A DNA stretch of 64,000 nucleotides from DATJGF01 sp035495315. Lineage in GTDB: Bacteria > Verrucomicrobiota > Verrucomicrobiia > Limisphaerales > UBA8199. The position numbers and the translations under genes were made by a program. Below, in pieces: positions 1 through 8,045 of the stretch (the first letter of the stretch is position 1; every line of letters begins with the position of its first letter). The notes under the pieces were generated by a model, which was not told where the DNA came from, ran no database searches, and worked only from the letters and a program-made list of their open reading frames with translations. The stretch covers positions 1 to 64,000 of the forward strand of contig DATJGF010000121.1 of assembly GCA_035495315.1 (NCBI GenBank), given 5' to 3'.

Positions 1-1415
1 GTATCATTGTGGAATGTTGCCAAAGTGGCTGTCGTGGATCCCCACGTGCCGCTCGCTTCTCCCAATCCGCCCAGGGTAAGCGAACCTACCGGAATAACCA
101 GGCCTGACCCAATGCTGGCTATTGCCCCCGACCCGATATTCAAATTGCCAGTGATTGAGGTGCCGCTCACGATGGACTTTGTCCCGCTACCGGAGAAGAT
201 AAGGTTGCCGTAGGTTTGCGCCGAAACGTTCTGCGCACCCGCGGCGTCGTAGTTCACCGTGCTTGTGTCTCCGAGATTGACCGCGCTGTAATTGGCCGGG
301 AAATTGGAAGCACCGCCGACCAACAAGGTGGCGCCATTGGCCAGGGTGAATATGCCGCCACTGGAGGAGCGATTAATCGTAAATGTGGAAAGATCAAGTG
401 CTCCGCTGTTAACGGTCAAGTTCCCATCCGGTGAGACGTTTGCTCCCAGGGTGAGCGTCTGACCTGCTGAAAGATTCACGGTGACGTTGTTAAGGCCGGC
501 ACCGCTTAGCTCGCTGGAGGTGGTCATCGAATTGCCGGTGTAAGTGACATTGTAAACACCCGATCCCTGCAGAGTTCCAGTCACGGTGCCGCCACTGCGA
601 TTGATGCTGGAGGTGGTCGCCATCGTAAGGCTTGTGCCGGTCGCAAAAGTGCCCGACACGATGTTCACCGTCCCGCCGCTCGCGATCGTTTCCGCATTGT
701 TAAGCGTTACCGTGTTGCCGGGATTGTTAATGGTCAAAGAGCCGGTGAGATTCGACGGAAGCCCGGTTCCTGTAGTTTGATTGGCCGTGCCATCATAAAC
801 ATAGTTCGCCGCAACGTTGTAATTCAGGCCGCCGGAAACTTGAATGTTGCCAGACGAACCGGATGAACTAATCCCTGCGGTTGAGCCGATTCGCAGGGTG
901 GCACCTGCACTTAGTGTAAAAATACCCGGGCCGTTAATGATCCCAGTACTCGTCATGGTCAGGTCGCCGTTACACAAAAAGGTTCCGCCGCCAGACGTGA
1001 CCACAACTGTTCCAGCAATGGTTCCGGTAGCGGTTGAAGCCAGAGTGAAGTTTAACCTGGCCGAAGGCGCTCCGAGGGTCAGGGTCTTTCCTGAGATAAC
1101 GGTAAAACTGTTGCTGGCGGTCAGGGCAGTGCCCGAAGTTGCAGCCGCGAAAATGCAAGTGCCATTGATAGTCAGATTGGAAAGGGTCATCGCCGGCACG
1201 GCGGTAATGTTGGCGGACTGATCGGCCGGAATCGTAACATCATCACCCTCCGCTGGTGCACCACTTGGATTCCAATTCGCTGCGGTGGTCCAGAGGCCGC
1301 CTGTGGTTGGAACCCATGTCTTGCTCGCCGCGCTGGCTGTCGCCGCACTGCCAAGAAGGCAGAATGCCAGCAGGAGAAAGAGCGTCAGTCTCACAACCAC
1401 GTCTTGAGGTTGCAT
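1..1415 (-). CDS. Large secreted beta-helix/adhesin-like protein (N-terminal part, runs off left edge)
   Basis: An open frame reads leftward from an ATG at 1415 to the window edge without a stop, giving 471 residues. It begins with a signal peptide (hydrophobic core LTLFLLLAFCLLGSAA, likely cleavage after ASA near residue 29). A W-rich start (KTWVPTTGGLWTTAANW) follows, then degenerate Gly/Ser/Thr/Asn-rich repeats such as GATLRIGSTAGISSSG and SGTFATGTSLTM, with regular 'xLTLGA', 'LTVNSG' and 'LTINNPG' strands. This is the pattern of right-handed beta-helix surface proteins (autotransporter-associated beta-strand or filamentous adhesin-like). The C-terminus, which would show the anchoring mode, lies outside. 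No enzymatic motif is seen. The signal and repeats are read directly; the adhesin role is inference. Confidence 0.75.
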   Translation of the reverse strand, partial: MQPQDVVVRLTLFLLLAFCLLGSAATASAASKTWVPTTGGLWTTAANWNPSGAPAEGDDVTIPADQSANITAVPAMTLSNLTINGTCIFAAATSGTALTASNSFTVISGKTLTLGAPSARLNFTLASTATGTIAGTVVVTSGGGTFLCNGDLTMTSTGIINGPGIFTLSAGATLRIGSTAGISSSGSSGNIQVSGGLNYNVAANYVYDGTANQTTGTGLPSNLTGSLTINNPGNTVTLNNAETIASGGTVNIVSGTFATGTSLTMATTSSINRSGGTVTGTLQGSGVYNVTYTGNSMTTSSELSGAGLNNVTVNLSAGQTLTLGANVSPDGNLTVNSGALDLSTFTINRSSSGGIFTLANGATLLVGGASNFPANYSAVNLGDTSTVNYDAAGAQNVSAQTYGNLIFSGSGTKSIVSGTSITGNLNIGSGAIASIGSGLVIPVGSLTLGGLGEASGTWGSTTATLATFHND

Positions 1416-1902
1416 GAGGATCGGTCCGATTTTTTTATCTGTCTGTTGATTGTTCACAGGAGAATTCTTCGGTTGGCAGACGGTCTGCGATATGGTTTCG
1501 ATTTTTCGATTTTTGCCTAATACCTAACGAGCCAATCTGGTTTCGGACTTGAGTGCAAACCCAGGACCCACGAAGTCATCACACCACGAGCACACGTAAA
1601 TAGTCTGCTTGGAACGTTCGTTCGGGGCAGCACGAGTCAAGCCAATTGGAATTTGGCGGTGAATTCATTGGTTCTGGTGAGTCGGCGCGCTATGCTGGAC
1701 GAACATGACGGCGTGTGAAGCGGTGCGCGAATGCTCACAAGTAGGGCGGTATGTGCGAACAACAGGACAGTGTGGCCAGGCGGACACGTGCAGCAAGCAA
1801 CCACGGATAAACACTCATGGACATGAATTTTTGCTGGCGAGAAAATCGGCGGTCCCAACGAAGCCGTCAAGAATAAACGCAATCAGCTTCATATCCCCTA
1901 CA
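1416..1902. other. Intergenic region, no gene recognised
   Basis: This 487-base gap lies between the adhesin start and the end of the ADOP permease. It should hold the adhesin promoter, but no convincing -35/-10 pair was picked out. Short frames on both strands lack a plausible start, domain or codon pattern. A fragment near 1799-1825 (ccacggataaacactcatgg) resembles a 'TTTATCCGTG' word also present near 7925-7950, so it may be part of a dispersed intergenic repeat. Confidence 0.5.
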
Positions 1903-4371
1903 TTACTCGTAACGCAGCGCTGTCATCGGATCAACCCTCGCGGCCCGACGCGCGGGAAAGTAGCAGGCACCTGCGACGACCAGTACCAGCAGCAGACCCA
2001 CAACCAAAAAGGTCGCCGGATCGGTGGCGCTGATTCCGAACAATTGCGCTGCGATAAATTTTTTGAGCCCGAAGCTCCCGGCCAGGCCAATCACGATGCC
2101 GACCAATGCGGGCCCCGCCCCTTGCCTGAAGATGAGGCCAAGTACCCCGTGACGCGAGGCGCCGAGTGCTATCCGAATCCCGATCTCACGGGTTCGTTCG
2201 CCAACCGAGTAAGCAACGACCCCATAAATTCCCACCGCGGCCAGTGTCACCGCCAGGCCGGCAAACAACCCGATTAGCATCATCGTGAAACGCCGAGGCG
2301 CCACAGCCGTGCCGATCGCCTGCTCCATCGTCCTCACATTGAAGGGCGGCAGTTCCTTGTCCAGTGCCGCCGCCTCCACCCGCACTGTTTTTTCTATCTC
2401 CCGCCTGCTAAGCGACGATCGCACCACCAATGAGAACATCCATTCACCGTTTTGGGAGTCGGATTGATAAATTTCCGGCGCTGCCGCTCCCTCCAGACCG
2501 GTTAGTTTCACATCCTGGATCTCCCCGACAATCTCGTGCCAGTTCGTGCTGAGCGTGAATATTTGGATCTCCCTGCCGATTGGGTTTTCGCCAGAAAAAA
2601 ACTTTTGGGCGAAGGCGAGATTGATGATCGCCACGCGTGGCGAACTGGGCACATCCAACTCCTCCGAGAATCCCCGGCCTGCAAGTAAAGGAATGTCCAT
2701 CGTTTTAAAGTAGCTCGGGCTAACCACCCGCCACGCCGCGCGCGCTCCGCTTGGAGATTCACCCGCCGTCCGAGGGGCTATCGTCGCCGCTACCACTGCG
2801 TTAAGCATCGTACCAAACGGGAGTCCGTAAACCGTCGCGACAGAGGCCATACCCGGCCTGGCCTGAACCCGCTCGCGAAGTTGCCTCACCAGCCCGATGC
2901 GCTTGGAATCGTTGTCATAAGCGCGGCCAGCCATCGAAAAGTCCAGCGAGATTAGCCTCTCAGGTGCGAACCCCGGATTTACACGCATCAGCCGCGCGAA
3001 ACTGTGGATCAGCAACCCGGCCCCGGTCAGTAGAACCATCGCCAATGCAACCTCAGCGACCACCAGTCCGTTGCGAATAAGTTGACCTTGATGCCCTTGG
3101 CTCGAGCCGCGTCCGCCTTCTTTGAGCCACCGCTCGAGTCCAGGATTCGAAATGGCGAGCGCCGGAGCCAACCCGAAAGTCGCACCGGTCAGCAGTGAGA
3201 TAAGCACCGTGAAACCAAGAACCGTGCTGTCGAGTTGAATCTCGTCCAGGCGCGGCAGGCTGGCCGGTTGAAACGTGGTTAACAGCTTGAGGCCAATGCG
3301 CGCCAATCCCACCCCCAGGCCGCCGCCGAGGATTGCAAGAATCGTGCTTTCGGTCAGCAATTGACCCACAAGCCGCATCCGGCTGGCCCCCAAGGCCGCT
3401 CGCACAGCGAGCTCCCGTCCGCGCGTCGCTGCGCGGGCCAGGAAGAGGTTGGCAACATTAGCGCACGCGATCAGGAGCACAACTCCGACAGCACCGAGCA
3501 GCAGGCGCAACGCTGGTTTTGAGTTTCCCACCACCTGCTCAGCCAGCCGCCGAACGCTCGCACCCCAATCCTTCTGCGAGACCCACTCGGTGCTGGAACG
3601 CTCCGCTATCATGTTCAATTGGCTCTGGGCCTGCGCCACTTTTATTCCGGCCTTAAGCCGGGCAAACGCGAGAAAATAGTGGTTGGTCCTTTCCTCCATC
3701 GAACCAGGATATGGCGCCCAAAGCTGGGGTTGCACGTCACCCGTTGGAAGACCGAAAATCGCAGCGGGTTGGTATATCTTGAAGTTCCGTGGCATCACGC
3801 CAACCACCGTGTAGCTCTGCCCGTTCAATGTTATCGCCCTTCCCACAACTTGACGCTCGCCACCAAAACTTCGCTGCCAAAGTCCATGGCTCAATACCAC
3901 AACCCGGTGGCCTGGCGGACGATCCTCGGCGGTGAAGGTCCGGCCCAACAGCGGTGGAACGCCAAACACCGAAAAGTAATTCGGAGTCGCCCAGGCGGCA
4001 TGAATATGTTCCGGTCTTTCGGCACCGGTCAGATTCGCCGACTCATAGATTTGCCCGCCCAGTTCCTCGAATACAGAATTCTGCTCACGCCAATCCTTCA
4101 GAACGCCCGGAGTCACCACCACCTGCGAAAACCCGCGCTTGGCATTGCTTTGGCACACCGTTACCAGCTGCTCCGGATCGTGATACGGCAAAGGGCGCAG
4201 CAGCACTCCGTCGATGACGCTGAAAATCGCTGTATTGGCGCCTATCCCCAGCGCCAGGGTAAGAACGGCAACCGCAGTAAACGCACGGTTCCTCCAAAGC
4301 ATCCGCGCACCATATCGGACGTCCTGCAAGAGCGTCTCCACCACAGGCAACTCAACCTGGTCCCAGCGCAT
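1903..4371 (-). CDS. ADOP-type ABC permease (MacB/FtsX family)
   Basis: An 822-residue protein with the duplicated MacB_PCD-FtsX architecture of 'acidobacterial duplicated orphan permeases'. The N-terminus has VRYGARMLWRNRAFTAVA and TLALGIGANTAIFSVIDGVL, a membrane helix at about residues 30-55. A periplasmic MacB_PCD region with VVGVMPRNFKI follows, then an FtsX helix bundle (about 285-400, including LLIACANVANLFLARAATRG). A second copy (about 430-815) ends in the FtsX motif GERTREIGIRIALGASRHGV and a C-terminal PARRAARVDPMTALRYE. Length fits the family (about 800 aa). No ATP-binding subunit lies alongside, as is usual for ADOPs. The start at 4371 is the first ATG upstream of conserved sequence. 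Substrate is unknown; family members are thought to export peptides or macrolide-like compounds. Confidence 0.9.
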   Translation of the reverse strand: MRWDQVELPVVETLLQDVRYGARMLWRNRAFTAVAVLTLALGIGANTAIFSVIDGVLLRPLPYHDPEQLVTVCQSNAKRGFSQVVVTPGVLKDWREQNSVFEELGGQIYESANLTGAERPEHIHAAWATPNYFSVFGVPPLLGRTFTAEDRPPGHRVVVLSHGLWQRSFGGERQVVGRAITLNGQSYTVVGVMPRNFKIYQPAAIFGLPTGDVQPQLWAPYPGSMEERTNHYFLAFARLKAGIKVAQAQSQLNMIAERSSTEWVSQKDWGASVRRLAEQVVGNSKPALRLLLGAVGVVLLIACANVANLFLARAATRGRELAVRAALGASRMRLVGQLLTESTILAILGGGLGVGLARIGLKLLTTFQPASLPRLDEIQLDSTVLGFTVLISLLTGATFGLAPALAISNPGLERWLKEGGRGSSQGHQGQLIRNGLVVAEVALAMVLLTGAGLLIHSFARLMRVNPGFAPERLISLDFSMAGRAYDNDSKRIGLVRQLRERVQARPGMASVATVYGLPFGTMLNAVVAATIAPRTAGESPSGARAAWRVVSPSYFKTMDIPLLAGRGFSEELDVPSSPRVAIINLAFAQKFFSGENPIGREIQIFTLSTNWHEIVGEIQDVKLTGLEGAAAPEIYQSDSQNGEWMFSLVVRSSLSRREIEKTVRVEAAALDKELPPFNVRTMEQAIGTAVAPRRFTMMLIGLFAGLAVTLAAVGIYGVVAYSVGERTREIGIRIALGASRHGVLGLIFRQGAGPALVGIVIGLAGSFGLKKFIAAQLFGISATDPATFLVVGLLLVLVVAGACYFPARRAARVDPMTALRYE

Positions 4372-4453
4372 GAGGACATGGTATCAATGAACACGTTGGA
4401 AAGCATTAGGAAAGCTCGAATCCACTTTCTTCCTGCGCAACGCGGCTTAGTCT

Positions 4454-5515
4454 GTGGTCGTCATGAGCCCTACAAAAGATGATCGTCCCCCAAACCGAGC
4501 AAAATCCCTTTCCAATACTCCACCACTACAATACTCCATTAATCCACCACTCCACCGCTCTAATACTCCTTTAATCCGGCGTCAGTTCCTTGAGCTTTCT
4601 TTGGCTGCGCTGTCCGGAACGGTCATTGGACCTGGCCTGGGACTGCTTGGCGCTGCCGAAACTGCGTCGCGGCCAAACTCCAAGGTTTCGGGCGTTCAGC
4701 TGGGCATCAACGTCCCGTACAGTTTTGGCGATGATCGGATGAACGGAGACGATATCCTCAAGAACAGCGTCCAATTGGGGTTGAGCGCCGTGGAGTTAAG
4801 AACCCAACCTGTGGAGGTTTTTCTGGGCGCGCCCGAGGATATTGTCCATGGCAAGAAAGGCGAAACCTCTGCAGATGCCGCGGCTCGGGCCGAGCAGTTG
4901 CGCTCGTGGCGCAAGTCCGCGTCGACCGACCGTGTGTCTGAATTCCGCCGAAAGTACGAATCTACCGGCGTGCTGATTGAGATCGTCAAGGTGGATGGAG
5001 TGTTCAAAACCTCGGACGAGGAACTGGATTATGTTTTCGGATTGGCACGGGCGCTGGGCGGGCGCGCGATTTCGACCGAAATCTCGCACCAGGAGGAGGA
5101 CCTCAAACGAGTCGGAACATTTGCCGACCGCCATCGTTTGATGGTGGGATATCATGGCCACGCGACCACCAAGCCCGAGGATTGGGAGAAAGCGTTTTCC
5201 CTGGCCCAATACAACGGTGCGAATGTCGATTTGGGACATTTCGTTGCCGGCAACAACATCTCCCCGGTTCCCTTCATCAGCCGGTATCACGAGCGAATCA
5301 CGCACCTGCACATCAAGGACCGCAAGATGCACAACGGGCCCAACGTACCCTTTGGCGAGGGGGACACTCCCATCGCCGAAGTGCTGCGCCTGCTCCAGGA
5401 CAAGCATTGGCCCATTCAGGCGACCATCGAGTTCGAGTATAAGGTCCCCCCGAGCTCCGATCGACTGACCGAAATCGCGCGTGCCGTCAGCTTCTGCCGC
5501 CAGGCCTTGAGTTAA
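4454..5515 (+). CDS. Tat-exported sugar phosphate isomerase/epimerase-like TIM-barrel protein
   Basis: A protein of the xylose isomerase-like TIM-barrel family (AP endonuclease 2 fold). Residues about 75-350 carry VELRTQPVEVFLGAP, a metal-site-like YHGHATTKPEDWE, NVDLGHFVAGN, ITHLHIKDRK and ATIEFEYK. The His/Asp/Glu spacing matches divalent-metal sites of this fold. A twin-arginine-like leader (IRRQFLELSLAALSGTVIG, about residues 41-60) predicts export. The roughly 30 residues before it are encoded by a simple repeat with recurring 'atactcca' and 'ccactcca' words (4518-4577) and are probably not conserved, so the true start may be later than 4454. Such proteins are frequent in Verrucomicrobiota and Planctomycetota, where the sugar substrate is usually unknown. 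Confidence 0.8.
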   Translation: MVVMSPTKDDRPPNRAKSLSNTPPLQYSINPPLHRSNTPLIRRQFLELSLAALSGTVIGPGLGLLGAAETASRPNSKVSGVQLGINVPYSFGDDRMNGDDILKNSVQLGLSAVELRTQPVEVFLGAPEDIVHGKKGETSADAAARAEQLRSWRKSASTDRVSEFRRKYESTGVLIEIVKVDGVFKTSDEELDYVFGLARALGGRAISTEISHQEEDLKRVGTFADRHRLMVGYHGHATTKPEDWEKAFSLAQYNGANVDLGHFVAGNNISPVPFISRYHERITHLHIKDRKMHNGPNVPFGEGDTPIAEVLRLLQDKHWPIQATIEFEYKVPPSSDRLTEIARAVSFCRQALS

Positions 5516-5646
5516 CCCAAGCTCCTCACTTGGGAAGCAGCCGATCGTAAATCGTAAATCCTAATTCGTAATTCCAAATGGGGCTTTCAAAGTAGTTGCC
5601 AACGCCCTGCCGACGCGCTCTATTGCCACTAACTGGAGAGGATTTT

Positions 5647-6312
5647 ATGGCCGCGGAACAAATTGTTATCCCCGTCAAAGGCGTCGAACTGGAAGGCGAG
5701 TTCGATTTTCCGCCCAAGCCGCTCGGCCTGGTGTTGTTCGCCCACGGCAGCGGCAGCAGCCGGCACAGCCCTCGCAACCAATATGTCGCCGGCATCCTGC
5801 GCAGCGCCGGGATCGGCACGCTCTTGTTCGATTTGCTGACCCCGGCCGAGGAGGAAGAGGAGGCTTACACGCGCCATCTGCGCTTCGATATTCCGCTGCT
5901 GGCGCATCGCCTGGTCTGCGCGACGCGCTGGGCGCTCGACCGCAGCACCACGCGCGACCTGAATGCCGGCTACTTCGGCTCGAGCACCGGAGCCGCCGCG
6001 GCACTGATTGCCGCCGCCGAGAGGCGCGATGCGATCAGCGCGGTGGTGTCGCGCGGTGGCCGGCCCGACCTCGCCGGCGACGCGCTGGAACGCGTCCGCG
6101 CCGCGACACTACTGATTGTCGGCGGCGACGACAAGCCGGTGATTGAACTGAACGAACAGGCGTATGAGCGGTTGCATTGCGAGAAGGCGTTGCGGATTGT
6201 GCCCGGGGCAACGCACTTGTTCGAGGAACCCGGCGCGCTCAAGATCGTCGCCAAAATGGCCGCCGAATGGTTCGCCAGCCATTTGCAACCGTTGAGAGCG
6301 TTGGGATCTTAA
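5647..6312 (+). CDS. Dienelactone hydrolase-like alpha/beta hydrolase
   Basis: A 221-residue cytoplasmic alpha/beta hydrolase. It starts AEQIVIPVKGVELEGEF, followed by an oxyanion strand VLFAHGSGSS, a nucleophile elbow GYFGSSTGAAAAL (Ser in GSSTG), an acid region LLIVGGDDKPV and a histidine region PGATHLFEEPG. The ATG at 5647 is preferred because a strong Shine-Dalgarno (ggagagg) lies just upstream; an upstream in-frame ATG at 5596 adds non-conserved sequence. In related bacteria these proteins are often annotated beside phosphoribosyltransferases, but no such partner is here. Substrate unknown. Confidence 0.85.
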   Translation: MAAEQIVIPVKGVELEGEFDFPPKPLGLVLFAHGSGSSRHSPRNQYVAGILRSAGIGTLLFDLLTPAEEEEEAYTRHLRFDIPLLAHRLVCATRWALDRSTTRDLNAGYFGSSTGAAAALIAAAERRDAISAVVSRGGRPDLAGDALERVRAATLLIVGGDDKPVIELNEQAYERLHCEKALRIVPGATHLFEEPGALKIVAKMAAEWFASHLQPLRALGS

Positions 6313-6355
6313 CACGTTAAAAATGGTAAAACGTTAAAGTGTTAGAAAATGGTGA

Positions 6356-6415
6356 GGCGCGGGCGCGCCGTTTCATAATCCCAGTCCGAAAACGGACGGC
6401 GCGCCGCGCCCGGCG
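6356..6415. repeat. GC-rich palindrome between convergent genes
   Basis: An imperfect inverted repeat: ggcgcgggcgcgccgttt on the left pairs with aaacggacggcgcgccgcgcc on the right, around a short loop. It is preceded by an AT-rich stretch with repeated 'acgttaaa' words (6310-6350). It lies between the 3' ends of two convergent genes and could act as a bidirectional terminator, or be one of the many palindromic repeats of this genome. Confidence 0.55.
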
Positions 6416-6471
6416 GTCGCGCCCTACCATTCGTGAGATGAGTTCTAACGGTACGTCTTCATATGCTCGGG

Positions 6472-6810
6472 CTACCCCTTCATATGCTCGGGCAGGTCGT
6501 CGTCCTCATCTTTGACGTCGAATACACCGTCAAAGCTCTTACCGCTTTTCTCCAGAATTTTCTGGATGTGCGGCGAGATAAAACGCTTTTTCTTTTCCTT
6601 TTTATGACGCGGGATGAACCGGTAATGCCCCGTCGAATCAACTTCCAGGACGCCCCTCTCCACCAACCGGCTCAACACCGGCAATGCCCAGTTCGGATCC
6701 TGTCGCCCCCGCCTTTTACCCCCCGCGCGCCGCGTGATTTCCGCTATCGACACGAATTGCCCCGGCCACCCCCTCAGGTACAGACAAATTTCTCTTTCAT
6801 CAGCATCCAT
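6472..6810 (-). CDS. Small winged-helix-like protein of unknown function
   Basis: A 112-residue protein starting at MDADEREICLYLRG. The ATG at 6810 is favoured over the upstream ATG at 6948, because the extra residues are encoded by an inverted repeat. Residues about 1-65 look like a winged helix (FVSIAEITRRAGGKRR, then WALPVLSRLVERGVLE and GHYRF for the wing). A basic patch HKKEKKKRF follows, and the tail is acidic (DVKDEDDDLPEHMKG). Related small proteins occur repeatedly in Verrucomicrobiota. DNA binding is plausible from the fold pattern; no target is known. Confidence 0.7.
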   Translation of the reverse strand: MDADEREICLYLRGWPGQFVSIAEITRRAGGKRRGRQDPNWALPVLSRLVERGVLEVDSTGHYRFIPRHKKEKKKRFISPHIQKILEKSGKSFDGVFDVKDEDDDLPEHMKG

Positions 6811-6884
6811 GCAGCGTGAAGGTGCCACTCCCTGCGCATTTAGTCGATTGAAAAGCCACAAACAGTCGGATGAGGAAGAGTTAA

Positions 6885-6980
6885 CAGAAGAAAACGAAGG
6901 AAACGAAGAGCAGTGGGTACGAGTGACACGTGTCGGCAGGTGCGGCAAGGCAGGCTCTTCGTTGCCTTTGTTTCCTTCTG
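6885..6980. repeat. Inverted repeat with 26-base arms
   Basis: The left arm (6885-6910, core aagaaaacgaaggaaacgaa) and right arm (6955-6980, core ttcgttgcctttgtttcctt) are reverse complements with three mismatches, separated by a 44-base loop. It sits in the 5' leader of the small winged-helix gene on the minus strand. A candidate dispersed palindromic element or transcript hairpin. Confidence 0.6.
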
Positions 6981-7018
6981 TGAGTCCTTCTCTCGGTCCC
7001 TCTGTGCGTCCGTCTGTC

Positions 7019-7798
7019 TCAGCGCACCGTAGTCACTTGCTTCATTTGGACCCAGTCAGAGTTCGTCGGACTAAACCGTTCATGCTCCTGGCCCAGCCGT
7101 TGACTCTCCGGGTCCAACAACCTGGTCAGCGCGACATGGCCGTCGGCAAAATTGGAATCGTAAGCGTTCGAATGACGCGTCGCCGGGTAGTTCGCGAATG
7201 GCCGGCTGTCATCCATCGTCACCAGGAACCAACCGTCGTCGATGCTCGCTTCATGTTCATCCTGGATGAGCCAGATATGGTCGGGGCCTGCGGCGGTCAA
7301 CTCGCTCTCGCGCAGGAAGGTGCGAAACTTGCCGTTCGCTGTCGACCCTTCCATGTAGCGGCTGCCCACCCAGCCATTCATCGAGTAACTACGAACGCGC
7401 GGTACACCGCCCAGTTGGGAGCGATCCGCCGGACAACGAAAAACCGCAGCCTCGCTGGCGTAGGGATAGAGGGTACCTTGCTTGATCTGTGTCGTGTTCG
7501 TCGCGTCCTCCGGCCGTTTCATATCGCCGCGCACCCAACCGTATTTTGAATCGGCGCCCGGCCGGTTCTCCGGCAAGCGCCCATCATTGTCGACGCAATA
7601 TATTTGGGTCGCCAAACCGAGTTGACGCAGGTTGCTTTGGCAATTGGCGCGCTCGCCTTTACCCCGCGCGATGCCGATGGCTGGCAGGAGCAGCGCTGAA
7701 AGGATCGCTACGATCGCGATAACGATCAGCAACTCGAGCAAACTAAACGCGCGGCGGTCAATTGGGAATGAATTACAGTCGATGCAGCAGCAAACCAT
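7019..7798 (-). CDS. Prepilin-type N-terminal cleavage/methylation protein (H-X9-DG family)
   Basis: The N-terminus has a type IV prepilin signature, RRAFSLLELLIVIAIVAILS, with Glu at position +5 after the predicted cleavage site. Position -1 is Ala rather than the usual Gly. The body carries the verrucomicrobial/planctomycete prepilin features NCQSNLRQLGLATQIY, FRCPADRS, YSMNGWVG, and near the C-terminus RHSNAYDSNFADGHVAL (the H-X9-DG motif). The start at 7798 places about 16 residues before the motif; longer upstream frames look spurious. These pseudopilin-like proteins are abundant in this phylum and probably form surface or periplasmic pili, or serve secretion. No secretion gene is adjacent. 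Confidence 0.85.
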   Translation of the reverse strand: MVCCCIDCNSFPIDRRAFSLLELLIVIAIVAILSALLLPAIGIARGKGERANCQSNLRQLGLATQIYCVDNDGRLPENRPGADSKYGWVRGDMKRPEDATNTTQIKQGTLYPYASEAAVFRCPADRSQLGGVPRVRSYSMNGWVGSRYMEGSTANGKFRTFLRESELTAAGPDHIWLIQDEHEASIDDGWFLVTMDDSRPFANYPATRHSNAYDSNFADGHVALTRLLDPESQRLGQEHERFSPTNSDWVQMKQVTTVR

Positions 7799-8045
7799 GG
7801 ACGAACACGGCTGGACAGGGATCTTAGGCACCAAAGCAAAGCAATACAGGCCAGCAGCCCGATCCCCCTTCAGTGATGGGCGCCGGTGGCGCAAATGTAA
7901 GTCGCGAGAGCTTCTCATCAGTGTTTATCCGCGTCTATCCGTGATTGTAGTTTAGCGGTGGAAGTGTGGTATCGGGACTGTGCGTTTAGCGGCACACGTG
8001 ATCGCTTTTGATTGCGCCTAGGCCGCGAGTGGAGATACTGAAGGC

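Noticed and set aside
1637..1882. An 81-codon minus-strand frame in the gap after the adhesin
   Set aside because: No start signal, no homology pattern, and it is Cys/Ser-rich and random-looking.
3619..4482. A 287-codon plus-strand frame opposite the ADOP permease
   Set aside because: Antisense shadow of a conserved gene; composition and lack of motifs argue against coding.
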